Shown: positions 38,001 to 45,132, counted from the first letter of the stretch. The stretch: 64,000 bases of DNA from Aquimarina sp. TRL1 (GCF_013365535.1 NZ_CP053590.1:982501-1046500), one strand, 5' to 3'. A program made the numbers and translations. The notes: generated by a model from the sequence alone, not told the origin.

Positions 38001-38859
38001 TACCTCGTAATCCTACTATTTTTGAAAGATAGGTAGCTCTTGTATGTTCTAACCCATTACTACCTACTTGTTCTTTCTGTTGTGTATAGAAAAATTTAAC
38101 CTGTTCCCCATAAACATTCTCTATTGCTGATAAATTATAAGAAATAGGCAGAAGGCTTTGACCCGTCGAAACAGAACTACCTATCCAGTTACTCCATTTT
38201 ACATTATATTCTACTCCATTAGAAACATGTGTAATTAAATTACCATCTCCATAAATATAGATCTTGCCATTAGGATGATATACCCTCCATTGGGATTCTG
38301 CCAAAGATCTGATTTCATTTCCTTCTTTATCTTTTTTTGGTTTTTGATGTTTTATAATCCAATCCGGTTGCTTAGCTATACGGTATGTTTTTTCTTCATT
38401 ATCTTCAGATACAAATAATAATGGAAATGAATTTCCTTTTACATATAGTAAATATTTATCATCTTCTAAAGTACCCGTTTGCTGAGTTAAACGAATAATT
38501 TTATGTTCAGGGTATGACCACCCTAAACCTATAACACCTTGTTTTTGATCCCTGTTCCAGACACTAGCCTTCTTAGCAACGCCTTCACTGCTATACCTTA
38601 TTTTAGCATTATACCCCTCTACCGAAAATAATGAAGCACTTAAAGCCACATTTCCAGTACCTAAATCTACCTGATCTACTTTAGAGGAACCTCCTTTAAA
38701 ATCTATAATCTCTTTATCAACCTGCAAAAAACCAGTATTTGAAGGAGTAAGCCCCATAAGATATTTAGCATAAGCATAGGTTGGGGAAAAACTACTGCTC
38801 ATCATCAATATCGATAATAAGTAAGCTCCTAATTTTCTTGTAATTTCTTCTTTTTTCAT
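29092..38859 (-). CDS. Giant secreted RHS/YD-repeat protein with variable C-terminal tip
   Basis: This 3255-residue protein has a Sec signal peptide (LGAYLLSILMMSSSFSPTYA) and an SpvB/TcB-like N-terminal part (GTGNVALSASLFSVEGY). A hydrophobic stretch lies near 1020-1055 (LNIIVQVVSLAIPVLGEV) and a coiled coil near 1570-1800 (LKSEIHGLNTEMHVLSRDIE). Jelly-roll-like domains at about 1930-2230 come before YD repeats that run to the conserved RHS core (ARQYDPIRRIFLQPDP, then YTYANNNPVNFVDRNG). The last 231 residues (3025-3255) form a separate tip with His3079 in IMAHGYKG and Cys3127 in LNFGICHSAD, as in clan CD cysteine peptidases. RHS proteins form a shell around such tips. The role may be a toxin or an autoprocessing domain. 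It has its own promoter, leader hairpin and terminator. Confidence 0.9.
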   Translation of the reverse strand: MKKEEITRKLGAYLLSILMMSSSFSPTYAYAKYLMGLTPSNTGFLQVDKEIIDFKGGSSKVDQVDLGTGNVALSASLFSVEGYNAKIRYSSEGVAKKASVWNRDQKQGVIGLGWSYPEHKIIRLTQQTGTLEDDKYLLYVKGNSFPLLFVSEDNEEKTYRIAKQPDWIIKHQKPKKDKEGNEIRSLAESQWRVYHPNGKIYIYGDGNLITHVSNGVEYNVKWSNWIGSSVSTGQSLLPISYNLSAIENVYGEQVKFFYTQQKEQVGSNGLEHTRATYLSKIVGLRGKSIEIKYNKKEAFEYQDPHTENNNISMDNDKDAYQERYENLYLSEVLLKNRKGILQRSIVFGHNFLNKGSELQKRLLTSITYKDAKGHIYQPSKLFNYFGIEKEIDGVYAGLTKNETKLYNAANGALYGAIKQQTLSEGVSYAYHYGKEQIQGSSKDIEIKFPKEPYNSKFKLSSKWSAPELFYGSDYVVAIFESQDLTLRQSYVKVYQWIGDRWIEKDIGQFDGYFYDRYYAKDQYTKGFLKQLKSNVFEAIGNTFPVAAGVLNGFEDALKDTGKTLYKVGDDISHGEIGKAIKDWFEGSFNGLKDIAKDIAAGLEKEVDELILIENQIFGSNETIFLDTQKKLYELRDKDASDNPRKVYHVTLQDHFFALTSSWGGQQVAIVQKNNLVPGEWITNREGVNIMSKFFTFDSGDNFVALLDEVTDFLYIYSWDGQIWSTYSKPLKTSFNARITSNSGKNNVEIALDGLLGPNGEEPEQRLDHRSAINAKNNMIIAVITDSQGINADVNLLYHDENMNWKSKGTQLNKKAALIGDNTHLNTDQLSRFSIFMGRDAKIDVKMGNSFAVLQTYNNEDENIPDVSDIPLVGTLIGSFVPDTKKINSTYGITWDENYDNISLTHLHSAAGQSGVESFIVGDVINKIGKSHSLIVGSNDALAPADGKNYAFRYTGSDFLSYQIESPYYTGSFANDVSTAIVEGANKAYKIPKFYQYDPNIEEWGEIGNASQEQIGTSEFIDSAINVSVEVLNIIVQVVSLAIPVLGEVAEVGETLETINNAANVAGTVSGLMEPVANEIVKDIIGTSHKSTSIANNYISVNGKLFHRQPSGSWLQVTNDEFTLNSNNRLVNRSNSIVDNFIPYTLKTPSGLENHIKLLRNGKVYESKKLSITNKIIHQDSISSTVGPGAYVSYGPANPNGFIQKNEYLEQFRPVIEATAEERSRNKRPAYKEATQVTLHKVTGDSFDTELYDYPVTRVSIQQGNETLGHHYYKYDKAGVAYNSVSKVALYGKVTDIPSSIDYGINEEIPLNNTDGGYTEYYYYNRYNSFGKQAKATGHVANHTLASFSDQDLITYQSSYDGDNVSFNKGGITVLDGHPYASLIYNTDQKVVSQDFTYYKVWEHDLMHQITNGNTLQETKTYTVRPVQKIKVIDGVAYKTNRNYEFNSSGNLVLRDKSIEGTSTDGLQEVHSTRYVYADEHYDSLRNQNRLGKPFITLESIKKGTQQETVTNVDVITYDQFMVRGKNVFAPKHFYKASEAYPINDYMNSADIISKIEADLIGQDRDEIAYEEKITSISKGYFDAHKAIELILRKEDDLKSEIHGLNTEMHVLSRDIEEFKLRIADDKNAVKNLHEEIKGLYTDIDGFNTSIQGEYAKIKEAQDNIDSYNTFLNGFLVGLSLGFKAISDNKKIASLKDDISGYRSAIRQLYQNIQQKRNEISSKRTSVTDLLDQSNELTGKITTIETALNDETALYHDFHEQIETLLVKSHETIKNYRLISLDTDKHTAAVNDVTSLQVKRIHDEYLETLERLNIAIANLPELTSSLNVNLLNSKVLEHKAHLTSLLERHKVAVDYIQGLPEQLQGYGSYQHKWVRTNTIMSRDSETGIPIVVSDTEDNSYSTVLDPNHKKPMVTYKGINIKDINEGGVKYYGFEEGASLLGGQLNQESHTGDYSIKLNGKKGILPGVVLDNNKRNILSAWIKSGQTNIPTFFKVGNTNTKSFSADQEWKYIEAFIEIGASEVQIEGVGDLLIDDLLIRPVSVKTAVTVRDDNGMISASINNNGNTIKHLFDDAQRHFVSLEDQGRAIGYSHHFYGRGLQIDGVYNPDKPNNNLRVGFQGKSVYKGDLPNGISISKSTLNEEYGFGYGISFIAESDFGVSSESLRLERDGPALNIDNIFTGESTQVKIGKRKHFLITKIREVLHVYADGELIKQLNVNGLDSGDIVVTGSVRKLFAGGSPILSMRYLDGLARSIQHQYFYNDYDNKITGKIVSGTIYNGWGNPILQTKPALDNYSEQQYSLSYDSNFANYDGNRLTGNLFSFYKTRKEGTSTYDTSEIKDHYKMFDKTVYSKDALQRVVSVHHTGITDVDLNKTRTFYQDAIGRELETELGISTSNELKFATTTTRKRDNDKSVVHDTFGRLIASKDGNSVSEQTYSYKTNGHKISSRLPLSFQNNDKTKYTNSLETLDLLGDQSLMYSIDEGSSYTVKNKKGLPVFISTEDFSAQGTDISWRYFKYDTQDRPIESGIAIVSGVFNAEKMVLLANLPVWLSDIVTTPVKTWVYDQADQNTTNINTKGRVAEQTSLSNGTSVTTKFTYNPRGQVVEKTTQVNQGDSNSVKYQYYSNGKIKNITYPNGTEVAYTYDLNGRLYGIGSVTDQFIYAKYGYGINGKVIQKNFNNETIANRIQYTLQENQKEQNVTVANKVLFKEKLNYTKNNTDYYKGLVVEKEEINELQQRTEWKYTYDNRYQLTKVDKNQSGVISDHSYTYDVNGNLQEYTNSLDVSQNVNYNYQEGSNKLRSASEEANAIGLYTKIGNTPFSNNTRLTYDKLTRKVISINQQGTQEAISFTYDANNRRVQKVKTGAEGQKEILSYTWGTRSLPLYESYSNRQADISSPTEWSKVYIYGEEYAPIAMIHNGKTYYFIRDYQSSLRYVIDASDNTTKEKYVYNPYGKIAYSYQEDVNQPLGTYLYTGQEYDHEVGTYNFKARQYDPIRRIFLQPDPKHINYSPYTYANNNPVNFVDRNGKNPLYILDHIEDELPARELSKTGIVVTYEDIFGKTLEELPDLSKVGFDGNVTIMAHGYKGVTSKIGVRTGNARMFIEKQSFTEELGTYLGTAKIDEINLNFGICHSADCSTGTSVLDEFGQSLADQSSKTINAVGFTENVGYTTKAGGLSNVFLSGTNTQKPFGHVRDFNNLSQGNISNNALDRSLNETGHIDITTAEFRQGLGPYGVSKTFKPRNFLERAGAKIGGFFKWY

Positions 38860-38898
38860 TTAAAGCTATTTTTTTCTAATAAATATATTTCACAAACA

Positions 38899-38939
38899 AT
38901 TAGTTAATTTTTTAGAGCTTTTTCAAAAAATTAACTAAT
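38899..38939 (-). promoter_or_regulatory. Perfect 15-bp inverted repeat in the RHS mRNA leader
   Basis: ATTAGTTAATTTTTT at 38899-38913 and its exact reverse complement at 38925-38939 are separated by 11 nt. The repeat sits between the predicted promoter (38946-38978) and the ATG of the RHS gene at 38859. It could be an operator, a stability hairpin or an attenuator. It is not followed by a T run in the RHS direction that would make it a plain terminator. Confidence 0.6.
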
Positions 38940-38945
38940 AGCCTG

Positions 38946-38978
38946 CAAAAGTATATAAACCACATAAAAAACTGCAAA
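38946..38978 (-). promoter_or_regulatory. Bacteroidetes-type promoter of the RHS gene
   Basis: On the minus strand TTTG (38975-38978) is followed after 21 nt by TACTTTTG (38946-38953), a full match to the Bacteroidetes -33 TTTG / -7 TAnnTTTG pattern. It lies about 90 bp upstream of the RHS start codon with no gene between. This is the clearest promoter in the window and also supports the taxonomic assignment. Confidence 0.75.
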
Positions 38979-39334
38979 CCCTCCTTTTTACTACTGTTAT
39001 ACCTTACTTAAAACAAAACACTTATAATCAACTGTTTAAAACAAAAAAAACGATATACCCTTAACTTAACATTAGCACAACATTAGCTTTTTTTAGCATC
39101 TATTAGCGTATTAAAATTGACCTGAATAAGCTTAAAAAGCCATATTCTTTTGATGATTATCATCAAAAAATTTTCTTTCAAAAAAATATAGAAATAGCTT
39201 GAGTTAAAGAAATATGAGTCCGTTTAGGTTATAATTTAATTTCGTAAAACAATAATTGTCTAAAAGTATATTTACAACCTTCGGGGGAGTTACACTAAGG
39301 ATTGCAATTTTTAAAGAAATTCTTGAGACTAACT

Positions 39335-39378
39335 AAAAAAAAAGCTAAACCATTTATTTAAAAATGATTTAGCTTTTA
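39335..39378 (-). terminator. Terminator downstream of the left tRNA-Met remnant
   Basis: A stem of about 15 bp (AAAAGCTAAA...TTTAGCTTTT arms around 39340-39377) is followed on the minus strand by a T run. It lies directly after the 3' end of the tRNA fragment at 39381-39424 and is in the right direction to end tRNA transcripts. Confidence 0.65.
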
Positions 39379-39380
39379 AA

Positions 39381-39424
39381 AGTAGCGGGAACAGGACTCG
39401 AACCTGTGACCTTCGGGTTATGAG
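39381..39424 (-). repeat. tRNA-Met(CAT) 3' half, attachment-site remnant (left)
   Basis: The minus strand reads from the anticodon loop CTCATAA through CCCGAAGGTC and the T arm ACAGGTTCGAGTCCTGT to the acceptor strand CCCGCTACT. Only this 3' half is present. Upstream bases do not form the 5' anticodon, D or acceptor strands, so it is not a functional tRNA. The identical 44 bp recur at 53540-53583. Such 3' tRNA halves are the footprint of tyrosine-integrase insertion into a tRNA gene. Beyond the repeat both copies are followed by related tacaaat/ggtac motifs, possible integrase arm sites. Confidence 0.85.
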
Positions 39425-39680
39425 CCGAAAAGTTATGTTTTTAATCCACTGTTTATAAGCAATATACAAGTATGACGTACCGAAAACACCTACAAATAGG
39501 TACAAATAGATACGTATCTGCGGTACGTTAGCCTTACATACCTTTTCTGTTTTTCACTTAACCATTAAGGAGTATCACGAAACACTAAATAAACACACCC
39601 TAACAATTATGCATTTATTTACTTGCATGTTTAATGAATTTTAAGTATATTTGCATCGTAATGATTATGTAAATTTATTT
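39425..39680. other. Left end of the defence island, no gene
   Basis: This stretch between the tRNA fragment and the first island gene has short repeats of the form TACAAATAGG and TACAAATAGATAC near 39490-39515, similar to those beside the right copy (53641-53675). They may be integrase arm-binding sites. The promoter for the defence operon should be here (an AT-rich stretch follows 39600) but is not identifiable with confidence. Confidence 0.45.
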
Positions 39681-40268
39681 ATGCAAAGCAAAACAGTCTA
39701 TTTAAAATCAATTCTAAGCTATCAAGGATTATCTTCAGGATACTCTTTTAGAGGTAAAATCAAACACTTGCACAATGGCAGTGTTCGTGTTATACAATTA
39801 AAAGACTTTGAAGATAATTACACTTCTATAGGTAATGATTGCTATTTAATTGATGGTGATAAAATAAAGAGCAAGTACTACTTAGAGATTAATGATGTTC
39901 TTTTTATTGCAAAGGGCACGAATAATTACGCATTAGTATTTAAGGATATAGATGATGTGCCCACTATCGCTTCATCTGCATTATTTGTCCTTAAAATAAA
40001 CAAAGAGCTAGCAAATCCAGACTTTATTGCATGGTATATAAACCAGTCAAAAGTTCAAAGTTATTTTAAAACCAACGAAGCTGGCACTTATAATACAAGC
40101 ATAAATAAAGCAACATTAGAAAACACCCCTATTGCGTTACCTTCATTAGAAACGCAAACAAAAATCGCAACAATTGCTAACCTTCATAACCAAGAACAAG
40201 TAATTAGCGGTAAAATAATAGAATTAAAAAACAAATTAACAACAGCTCAACTCTTAAATACATTGTAA
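39681..40268 (+). CDS. hsdS: Half-size type I specificity subunit (single TRD, 195 aa)
   Basis: I choose the ATG at 39681 over the TTG at 39651. One target-recognition domain (about 1-140; DVLFIAKGTNNYALVF, then ASSALFVLKINKELANPDFI) is followed by one conserved helical region (PSLETQTKIATIANLHNQEQ), so it has half the plan of a normal HsdS. Half-size HsdS proteins can dimerise to recognise a palindromic site. It lies 2 bp upstream of hsdM, while a full-size HsdS gene is also present in the operon at 43529. The two may provide alternative specificities. Confidence 0.75.
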   Translation: MQSKTVYLKSILSYQGLSSGYSFRGKIKHLHNGSVRVIQLKDFEDNYTSIGNDCYLIDGDKIKSKYYLEINDVLFIAKGTNNYALVFKDIDDVPTIASSALFVLKINKELANPDFIAWYINQSKVQSYFKTNEAGTYNTSINKATLENTPIALPSLETQTKIATIANLHNQEQVISGKIIELKNKLTTAQLLNTL

Positions 40269-40270
40269 AA

Positions 40271-41782
40271 ATGAAAGATAATAGACCTACTCAAGATCAA
40301 ATAAATAACGCATTATGGAATGCTTGTGACACCTTTAGAGGTGCTTTTGATTCATCAGAATACAAAAACTACATCTTAGTTTTTATGTTTATAAAGTATC
40401 TAAGTGATGTGTGGAAAGATCATTATAATGAACTTAAAGAACGTTATGGTGATGATGAAGAGTTAATTCAAAGAAAGCTAAAACGCGAACGTTTTGTGCT
40501 GCCAGCTAATTGTACTTTCGATTATATCTACGAGCATAGAAATGATACAGATATAGGCGAGAAAATCGATAAAATATTTGCACAAATAGAAGAACGTAAT
40601 ATCGAAAAACTAGATGGAGTATTTCGAAACATCAGTTTTAATTCAGATAAATTAGGGCAAACAAGGGATCGTAATAGACGATTAAAAAACTTAATAAACG
40701 ATTTTGCTAAGCCTGAGCTAGATTTCCGTCCTTCGTTATGGGAGGGTAAACAAGATATTTTGGGGGAAGCCTATATGTATCTCTTGGAAAAGTTTGCATC
40801 AGGAGCTGGTAAAAAAGGGGGAGAATTTTTTACACCTAAAGAAGTGTCAAGTTTGTTGGCAAAATTAGTGTCGCCAAAAGAAGGAAATCGCATTTTTGAC
40901 CCAACCTGTGGATCTGGTTCTTTGTTAATTAAAGTAGCAGAAGAAACCAAAGATTCAAGTGGTAATGCTACAAATAACTTCGCAATTTATGGTCAAGAAT
41001 CTAACGGTGATACCTGGGCATTAAGTAAAATGAACTGCTTCCTGCATAGTATGGATTCTGCTCAAATAGAGTGGTGTGATACGATTAACAACCCAAAGCT
41101 AAAAGAAGGTGATGCACTAATGAAGTTTGATATAGTAGTAGCTAATCCACCTTTTAGCTTAGATAAATGGGGGCATGAAAATGCTGAAGCAGATCGCTAC
41201 AAACGTTTTCTTCGTGGTGTCCCGCCAAAATCTAAAGGAGACTATGCTTTTATTCTACATATGATAGAAACCACTTTGCCAACAGGTAAAGTCGGAGTTA
41301 TAGTGCCACACGGTGTACTTTTTCGTGGTAGTTCAGAACAGAAAATAAGAAGAAAACTAATAGAAGAAAATTTACTAGAAGCAGTAATTGGGCTACCAAC
41401 AAATTTATTCTATGGTACAGGTATTCCTGCAGCAATTCTCATTTTCAATAAAGCTAAAGCTACTGACGACATACTGTTTATAGATGCTAGTAAAGAGTTC
41501 GAAGATGGTAAAAAGCAGAATGTGTTACGCTCTCAGGATATCGAAAAAATAGTAACAACCTATAACGATTTTAAAACAATCGAAAAATACAGTTCAGTAG
41601 TAAAACCTGAGGAGGTAGCAGAAAACGATTTTAATCTTAATATACCTCGCTATGTAGATACATTTGAAGAGGAAGAACCAGTAGATATAGAAGCAGTACA
41701 AAAAAATATTGAGCAATTAGAAGCTGAGTTAGTAGAGGTGCGAGCAGAAATGAATAAACATTTAAAAGAACTAGGTTATTAA
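40271..41782 (+). CDS. hsdM: Type I DNA methyltransferase subunit HsdM
   Basis: The N-terminal helical HsdM domain (NNALWNACDTFRGAFDSSEY) precedes an N6-adenine methyltransferase domain. The latter has the SAM-binding motif FDPTCGSGSLLIKV (about 210) and the catalytic motif NPPF (about 292; VVANPPFSLDKWG). The length of 503 residues is normal. Together with HsdS it methylates the host recognition site, and with HsdR it forms the restriction complex. The C-terminal coiled coil (IEQLEAELVEVRAEM) fits the HsdM-HsdS contact. Confidence 0.95.
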   Translation: MKDNRPTQDQINNALWNACDTFRGAFDSSEYKNYILVFMFIKYLSDVWKDHYNELKERYGDDEELIQRKLKRERFVLPANCTFDYIYEHRNDTDIGEKIDKIFAQIEERNIEKLDGVFRNISFNSDKLGQTRDRNRRLKNLINDFAKPELDFRPSLWEGKQDILGEAYMYLLEKFASGAGKKGGEFFTPKEVSSLLAKLVSPKEGNRIFDPTCGSGSLLIKVAEETKDSSGNATNNFAIYGQESNGDTWALSKMNCFLHSMDSAQIEWCDTINNPKLKEGDALMKFDIVVANPPFSLDKWGHENAEADRYKRFLRGVPPKSKGDYAFILHMIETTLPTGKVGVIVPHGVLFRGSSEQKIRRKLIEENLLEAVIGLPTNLFYGTGIPAAILIFNKAKATDDILFIDASKEFEDGKKQNVLRSQDIEKIVTTYNDFKTIEKYSSVVKPEEVAENDFNLNIPRYVDTFEEEEPVDIEAVQKNIEQLEAELVEVRAEMNKHLKELGY

Positions 41783-41807
41783 TAATTTAAACATAGAAAA
41801 AGAAAAA

Positions 41808-42227
41808 ATGAATACAGTTTGGATATATACATTAGAATTGGCAAGTGTAATAGCCAATTTATATTACAATAACCCTAAATACAATAATGTAAGAGTATTT
41901 ATTCCGAGTTATGGTAAAAACTACGCAGATAATTTTCAAGACAGAATATTAACTGATTTACAAAATACTAACCCTAAAAGTGTTGCGCCAATTTTTATAG
42001 ATGCCTCACATATAGAACTAGAAGAAAAAGCAATGCAACCACGTATTGTTTTGCACTATGCACCTAAATCAGATACAACAGATGTACATCTGGTTGCTAT
42101 AGATCATGCAAATTATAAAATAGATAGAATTAGAATAGAAAAGATGACTGCTGCAGATGCTGGAGAGTATTATTACAATCTGTCTAACGATACGCAAGAG
42201 TACTACGAACAAATAATAAAGGGATAA
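41808..42227 (+). CDS. Hypothetical protein in RM operon (139 aa)
   Basis: It lies 25 bp after hsdM and 27 bp before the PLD gene, on the same strand. It is a soluble alpha/beta protein starting MNTVWIYTLELASVIANLYY and containing NVRVFIPSYGKNYADNF. No catalytic motif is visible. It is likely a helper of the PLD nuclease or of the RM system. The family is not recognised. Confidence 0.65.
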   Translation: MNTVWIYTLELASVIANLYYNNPKYNNVRVFIPSYGKNYADNFQDRILTDLQNTNPKSVAPIFIDASHIELEEKAMQPRIVLHYAPKSDTTDVHLVAIDHANYKIDRIRIEKMTAADAGEYYYNLSNDTQEYYEQIIKG

Positions 42228-42254
42228 CACCTATTGTGACGGTGAATAATAGAT

Positions 42255-43529
42255 ATGAAAAAAGTAATACGACTAGAAACAGAATTTAAGAACTTCATCC
42301 ATAAGGCTGATGAGATTTGCGTTGCAGTAGCGATGTTAACAGATTATGGCCTTAAATTATTTGATAGTAGAGATGAAGATTGCCATTTTGAAATTCTAGT
42401 AGGTTACGATTTACCAACACAACCATCGGCATTACAAAGGTTACTAGACGAAAATGTAGAGGCAAAAATATACGATGTAAAAAATCAGTTCTTTCATCCT
42501 AAGCTGTATTTGTTTAGAGTAGATGAAAATTGGACAGCATTTCTAGGATCAGGAAATTGCACCAAAGGAGGCTTAAACACTAACATAGAATTGAGTCTAA
42601 AAGTTGAAGATCCAGAAACAATTCAAGAATTGCTAAGTTGGCATAAAACCTATTATAAGCTAGGCACAACATTAGAACAAACATGGTTAGACGAGTACAG
42701 TTTATTTTATACAGAAAGAAGTAATAAGGATAAAGAATTACAAACAATTACCAAACAGTTTAAAAAAGCAACAGGTGTTACAAAAGGAAAAGTAGCATTA
42801 TCTGATTACGATTTTACAGGTCAATTTTTTACGTTTAAGCATTACGATGCTTTCACAGCACCTAAGCCTATTTTAGATGAACCTGGTCCTATTAAAGAAA
42901 GACTAGAAGTACGTAATAAATTAGAAGAATTACACCATCGCATTTATCCATTAATGGAGAAAAAAGGTTGGGAAGTATATCCTCATCATCAAACGCAACA
43001 TTTAACTTCTTCTTTTAGACATAACGAGCGTGCATCGAGCAATTTAAATGCAATATGGTTACACTATGGCCGTAGCGAAGAAGAGTTAGAACGGTATAAA
43101 GCTGTTTTTGTTGAAAACATGACCTCACTTTACCATATGCGTTTAGAAATATTAATTCTAAAAGACCATGTGTGGGTAGAGTTGCGTGTAGGTAAAAATG
43201 ACGGAAGTTATCCGGATAGAAACTACATACGTGAACAATTAAAAACAAATCCAGAGTTTTTAAAGACATATTATACACTTGTTAAAAAATTAGATAAAGC
43301 ATTTACGATTACCATAGCAGAAGAAGAACTTCCTGTTAGGAATTTTAAAGATGAAAATCATCTAAAAGAATTTACATTACAAGACAATCCAAAATTCCAT
43401 TATTTCAGAATAGGGCGTTTATATGCACCAGGCGATAAGGCAATTTCAGAGGATAATATAGTTACAACCGTGATTCATGATTTTGAAAAACTATATCCTT
43501 TATACCAACTATTTAAGCACAGATTTTAA
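42255..43529 (+). CDS. PLD-superfamily nuclease-like protein (424 aa)
   Basis: The N-terminal 150 residues contain one HKD-type motif: HPKLYLFRVD followed by GSGNCTKGGLNTNIEL (around 80-115), as in NgoFVII-type and other PLD nucleases that act as dimers. The C-terminal half has no named domain (WVELRVGKNDGSYPDRNYI). The gene overlaps the HsdS start by 1 nt, so it is part of the RM operon. It may cleave foreign DNA or control restriction. One HKD per chain means a dimeric active site is expected. Confidence 0.75.
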   Translation: MKKVIRLETEFKNFIHKADEICVAVAMLTDYGLKLFDSRDEDCHFEILVGYDLPTQPSALQRLLDENVEAKIYDVKNQFFHPKLYLFRVDENWTAFLGSGNCTKGGLNTNIELSLKVEDPETIQELLSWHKTYYKLGTTLEQTWLDEYSLFYTERSNKDKELQTITKQFKKATGVTKGKVALSDYDFTGQFFTFKHYDAFTAPKPILDEPGPIKERLEVRNKLEELHHRIYPLMEKKGWEVYPHHQTQHLTSSFRHNERASSNLNAIWLHYGRSEEELERYKAVFVENMTSLYHMRLEILILKDHVWVELRVGKNDGSYPDRNYIREQLKTNPEFLKTYYTLVKKLDKAFTITIAEEELPVRNFKDENHLKEFTLQDNPKFHYFRIGRLYAPGDKAISEDNIVTTVIHDFEKLYPLYQLFKHRF

Positions 43530-44836
43530 TGATAAAAATAGATATACATACTAAAACTAAAAAAGGCTACAAGCAAACCAAATTAGGATGGATTCCTGAG
43601 GATTGGAATATAGTTAAGCTAGGATCTGTAATTGATAAAATTGTTGGGGGAGGAACACCTAGTAAATCTAAAATAGAGTATTGGGATGGGGATATTTCTT
43701 GGGCTACAGTAAAAGATTTATCAAAATTCAATAGAAATTCAACACAGCAAAATATTACTGGTTTAGGACTGAAAAATAGTAGTGCAAATTTGATTCCTGC
43801 TAATACAATTATTATAGCAACGCGTATGCTTTTAGGTGTTGCTGTTAGATATAATATCGATGTGTCAATAAATCAAGATTTAAAAGCTTTATTTACTAAT
43901 GATAAGATATACGATCCTTTTCTTTTACAATGGTTTGAAAAATACAAAGGAAGGGTTGATTATTTAGGAAGTGGTAGTACTGTCAAAGGCATTTCTCTTA
44001 AAGCTTTTAAAGCAATTAAAATAAAACTTCCACCTCTTCCTGAACAACAAAAAATAGCCAGTATCTTAAGTACTTGGGATAGAGCAATAGCAGCCCAAGA
44101 ACAACTCATTGCTCAAAAACATGAGCTTAAAAAAGAGCTGGTTACCAGCTTAATTAAAGGGGAAGCAAGATTCACTAAAAAAACTGAAAAATGGAAGAAA
44201 ACCTCACTTGGTAGAATACCTGATGATTGGCATTTAGTAAAGCTTAAGGATTTAACTGTTGAAAAAGGGATAGTTAGAGGTCCATTCGGTGGGGCTTTAA
44301 AAAAAGAGGTTTTTGTAGAAAAAGGATATAAAGTATACGAACAAAAAAATGCAATCTATCAAACAGTAGAATTAGGTAAATATTTTATAGATGATAAAAA
44401 ATTTGATGAACTTAAAAGGTTTTCTGTAAAAGGAAAAGACTTGATAATTAGTTGTTCGGGAACTATTGGACGTATTTACGAAATTCCAAAGGATAGCCCT
44501 GAAGGAGTAATAAATCAAGCACTATTAAAACTTACGCTAGATAATGAAGTTGTTTTAAATGACTTTTTTGTGGAGCAATTTAAATGGGATAGAATTCAAT
44601 CATCGGTAATAGACTCTACACAAGGAGGTGCAATGAAAAACCTTGTAAGTATAAGTGAGTTCAAAAACACCAATTTCATTATTCCACCAATAGAAGAACA
44701 AAGAAATATTGTTTCAGTTTTTAATTCCAGTAAAAAAGAAATTGAGAACCTGAAGCTAAAATTAGTTGAACTTAAAAAACAAAAACTAGGTTTAATGCAA
44801 CAGTTGTTAACTGGCGAGAAGAGGGTTAGAATATAA
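43529..44836 (+). CDS. hsdS: Type I specificity subunit HsdS (two TRDs)
   Basis: Two target-recognition domains are each followed by a conserved helical spacer: LPEQQKIASILSTWDRAIAA near 170-190 and PPIEEQRNIVSVFNSSKKEI near 390-410. The N-terminus has the typical GWIPEDWNIVKLG, repeated as LGRIPDDWHLVKL at the second TRD. The 435-residue length is usual. It forms the DNA-recognition part of the M2S and R2M2S complexes and would recognise a bipartite asymmetric site. Confidence 0.95.
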   Translation: MIKIDIHTKTKKGYKQTKLGWIPEDWNIVKLGSVIDKIVGGGTPSKSKIEYWDGDISWATVKDLSKFNRNSTQQNITGLGLKNSSANLIPANTIIIATRMLLGVAVRYNIDVSINQDLKALFTNDKIYDPFLLQWFEKYKGRVDYLGSGSTVKGISLKAFKAIKIKLPPLPEQQKIASILSTWDRAIAAQEQLIAQKHELKKELVTSLIKGEARFTKKTEKWKKTSLGRIPDDWHLVKLKDLTVEKGIVRGPFGGALKKEVFVEKGYKVYEQKNAIYQTVELGKYFIDDKKFDELKRFSVKGKDLIISCSGTIGRIYEIPKDSPEGVINQALLKLTLDNEVVLNDFFVEQFKWDRIQSSVIDSTQGGAMKNLVSISEFKNTNFIIPPIEEQRNIVSVFNSSKKEIENLKLKLVELKKQKLGLMQQLLTGEKRVRI

Positions 44837-44895
44837 TTTTTAAAGAAAAAGTGCACTTTTCACTTTTGCAGACTATTTATAATAAAGGAGAAAAT

Positions 44896-45132
44896 ATGAA
44901 GAAACAATTATTAGATCTAGCAACAGCTATTCACACTGTAAAAGTGGCAAGAACATTAGATTATGATATTGTACAGCTGTCATTAAACCAAATAGGTACT
45001 TTCAGAAGAAAAATTAAAAACATGGATAGTTCACAGCATGACGAATTATTAGACAAAATTAATACTTGGGCAGCTACACCACCCATAGTTACCGAAGGTG
45101 ATATTTTAGAATTAAGACTAAATTTAAGATGA
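44896..45132 (+). CDS. Small protein preceding the reverse transcriptase (78 aa)
   Basis: The frame opens at 44851, but the ATG at 44896 (MKKQLLDLATAIHTVKVART), preceded by aaaggagaaaat, is the likely start. The protein is helical and soluble. It overlaps the reverse transcriptase start by 4 nt, so it is coupled to it. Small partner genes occur next to DRT1-type reverse transcriptases, and it may be such a partner (drt1b-like). That identity is inferred from position. Confidence 0.65.
   Translation: MKKQLLDLATAIHTVKVARTLDYDIVQLSLNQIGTFRRKIKNMDSSQHDELLDKINTWAATPPIVTEGDILELRLNLR

Noticed and set aside
29092..38859. Type 9 secretion substrate
   Set aside because: The C-terminus (AGAKIGGFFKWY) does not resemble a type A or type B T9SS sorting domain.
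39381..39460. Complete tRNA-Met gene
   Set aside because: The T arm, variable loop and 3' acceptor strand are present, but the 5' acceptor, D arm and 5' anticodon strand cannot be formed from the adjacent bases. The same is true at 53540.
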